Shown here piece after piece: positions 4,851 to 5,278 of a stretch of DNA of 5,278 nucleotides; position 1 is the stretch's first letter, and each line of letters starts with the position of its first letter. The translations under genes were made by a program, and so were the position numbers. Location: positions 6,833 to 12,110 of the forward strand of contig JAPLZS010000108.1 in the NCBI GenBank assembly GCA_026394915.1, given 5' to 3'. Under the pieces are notes generated by a model that saw only the letters and a program-made list of their open reading frames with translations, did not search any database and was not told where the DNA came from. The DNA comes from Candidatus Woesearchaeota archaeon. Lineage in GTDB: Archaea; Nanobdellota; Nanobdellia; Woesearchaeales; UBA12501.

Positions 4851-5278
4851 TCTTTACACCGCCAGTGTGCTTGTTCTTGTTGTCCTGGAACCTTTTCCTT
4901 GAATTCCCTCTTCCCCTATCATTCTTCATCCTCTCCCTTATCTCATCTTTTCTCTTCTTTTTAGCATTCTCTTTCTCTGTATGTTCAGGGGTTTTCTGTC
5001 CTCCTGGGTATCTTTCTGGATGATCGATATTATTCAATGTTGAATTAGCGGAAAACGCAAGCGTCATCTCTTCCTGTGCTGCTACAAGATATGATGGAGC
5101 AGTGACTTTCCTGCCTCCTACTGTTATGTGGCCGTGCACAATGAATTGTCTTGCCTGTTCGACTGTCCTTGCAAGACATTTTTTGTAAACCTGGGTCTGG
5201 AGCCTTCTTTCAAGGATATCTCTTAATGTAAGATCAAGTATAGGATCAAGTGAGTTGACATCTGCTGCAAGTATCCCT
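4843..5278 (-). CDS. rps4: Small-subunit ribosomal protein uS4 (3' part, cut by window edge)
   Basis: uS4 is a primary 16S rRNA binder that nucleates 30S body assembly. The window holds the last 144 residues; the N-terminus lies beyond 5278. The fragment reads [20 protein letters not shown], then [21 protein letters not shown], then [21 protein letters not shown], which is the S4 RNA-binding domain (about fragment residues 21-65). A GTG inside FIVHGH at 5139 is an internal valine codon, not a start. After the domain there is a charged, Lys/Arg/Asn/Glu-rich tail of about 60 residues (85-144) of low complexity, probably disordered and rRNA-facing. The gene overlaps the rps11 start by 8 nt. In archaea rps13 normally lies directly upstream, which would place it just outside this window. 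Confidence 0.96.
   Translation of the reverse strand, partial: GILAADVNSLDPILDLTLRDILERRLQTQVYKKCLARTVEQARQFIVHGHITVGGRKVTAPSYLVAAQEEMTLAFSANSTLNNIDHPERYPGGQKTPEHTEKENAKKKRKDEIRERMKNDRGRGNSRKRFQDNKNKHTGGVKNG

Noticed and set aside
4776..5023. Plus-strand frames giving Leu/Ser/Phe-rich, membrane-like peptides
   Set aside because: They are antisense to the lysine/arginine-rich tail of uS4 and the start of uS11. The complement of Lys/Arg/Glu codons naturally reads as Phe/Leu/Ser, so the apparent membrane segments are artefacts.
5137..5139. GTG at 5139 as the start of a 98-aa protein
   Set aside because: The frame continues upstream to the window edge with clear uS4 sequence, so this GTG is an internal valine codon.

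Overview
This window looks archaeal. It carries most of the conserved archaeal ribosomal protein / RNA polymerase block in the order rps4 - rps11 - rpoD - tRNA-Leu - rpl18e - rpl13 - rps9 - rpoN, all on the minus strand. Supporting traits are archaeal-only subunits (L18e, RpoN, an Fe-S-type RpoD), a tRNA intron framed by a bulge-helix-bulge motif, no encoded CCA on the tRNA, and TATA boxes about 26 bp before start codons with no leader. A bacterial-type LeuRS in such a genome, together with an unassigned small protein, suggests an uncultivated lineage, perhaps DPANN-like. That placement is inference; no rRNA is present to confirm it.

Layout: (1) 1-1276, minus: 5' part of a bacterial-type leucyl-tRNA synthetase, cut by the window edge. 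(2) 1277-1356: a short divergent promoter region with one TATA box per direction. (3) 1357-1818, plus: a complete Nudix hydrolase, the only plus-strand gene. It converges, with an 8-nt gap, on the end of the ribosomal operon. (4) 1827-3442, minus: a compact operon read from right to left as rpl18e, rpl13, rps9, rpoN and a 63-aa basic unknown protein. (5) 3477-3582, minus: tRNA-Leu(GAG) with a 20-nt intron, preceded by a TATA-like box. (6) 3652-5278, minus: rpoD, rps11 and the 3' part of rps4, ending in a short T-run.

The genes serve translation and transcription: three small-subunit proteins (uS4, uS11, uS9), two large-subunit proteins (uL13, eL18), two RNA polymerase assembly subunits (D and N, which sit together in the RpoD/L/N/P platform), a leucine tRNA and the enzyme family that charges it. 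The Nudix enzyme is probably a nucleotide-pool housekeeping gene that happens to sit here.

No stretch longer than 300 bases lacks a gene. No mobile element, CRISPR array or obviously new multigene system is visible. The items most worth a second look are an apparent internal shortening of uS11, the unassigned 63-aa protein at the end of the operon, the bacterial-type LeuRS, and the intron-bearing tRNA.
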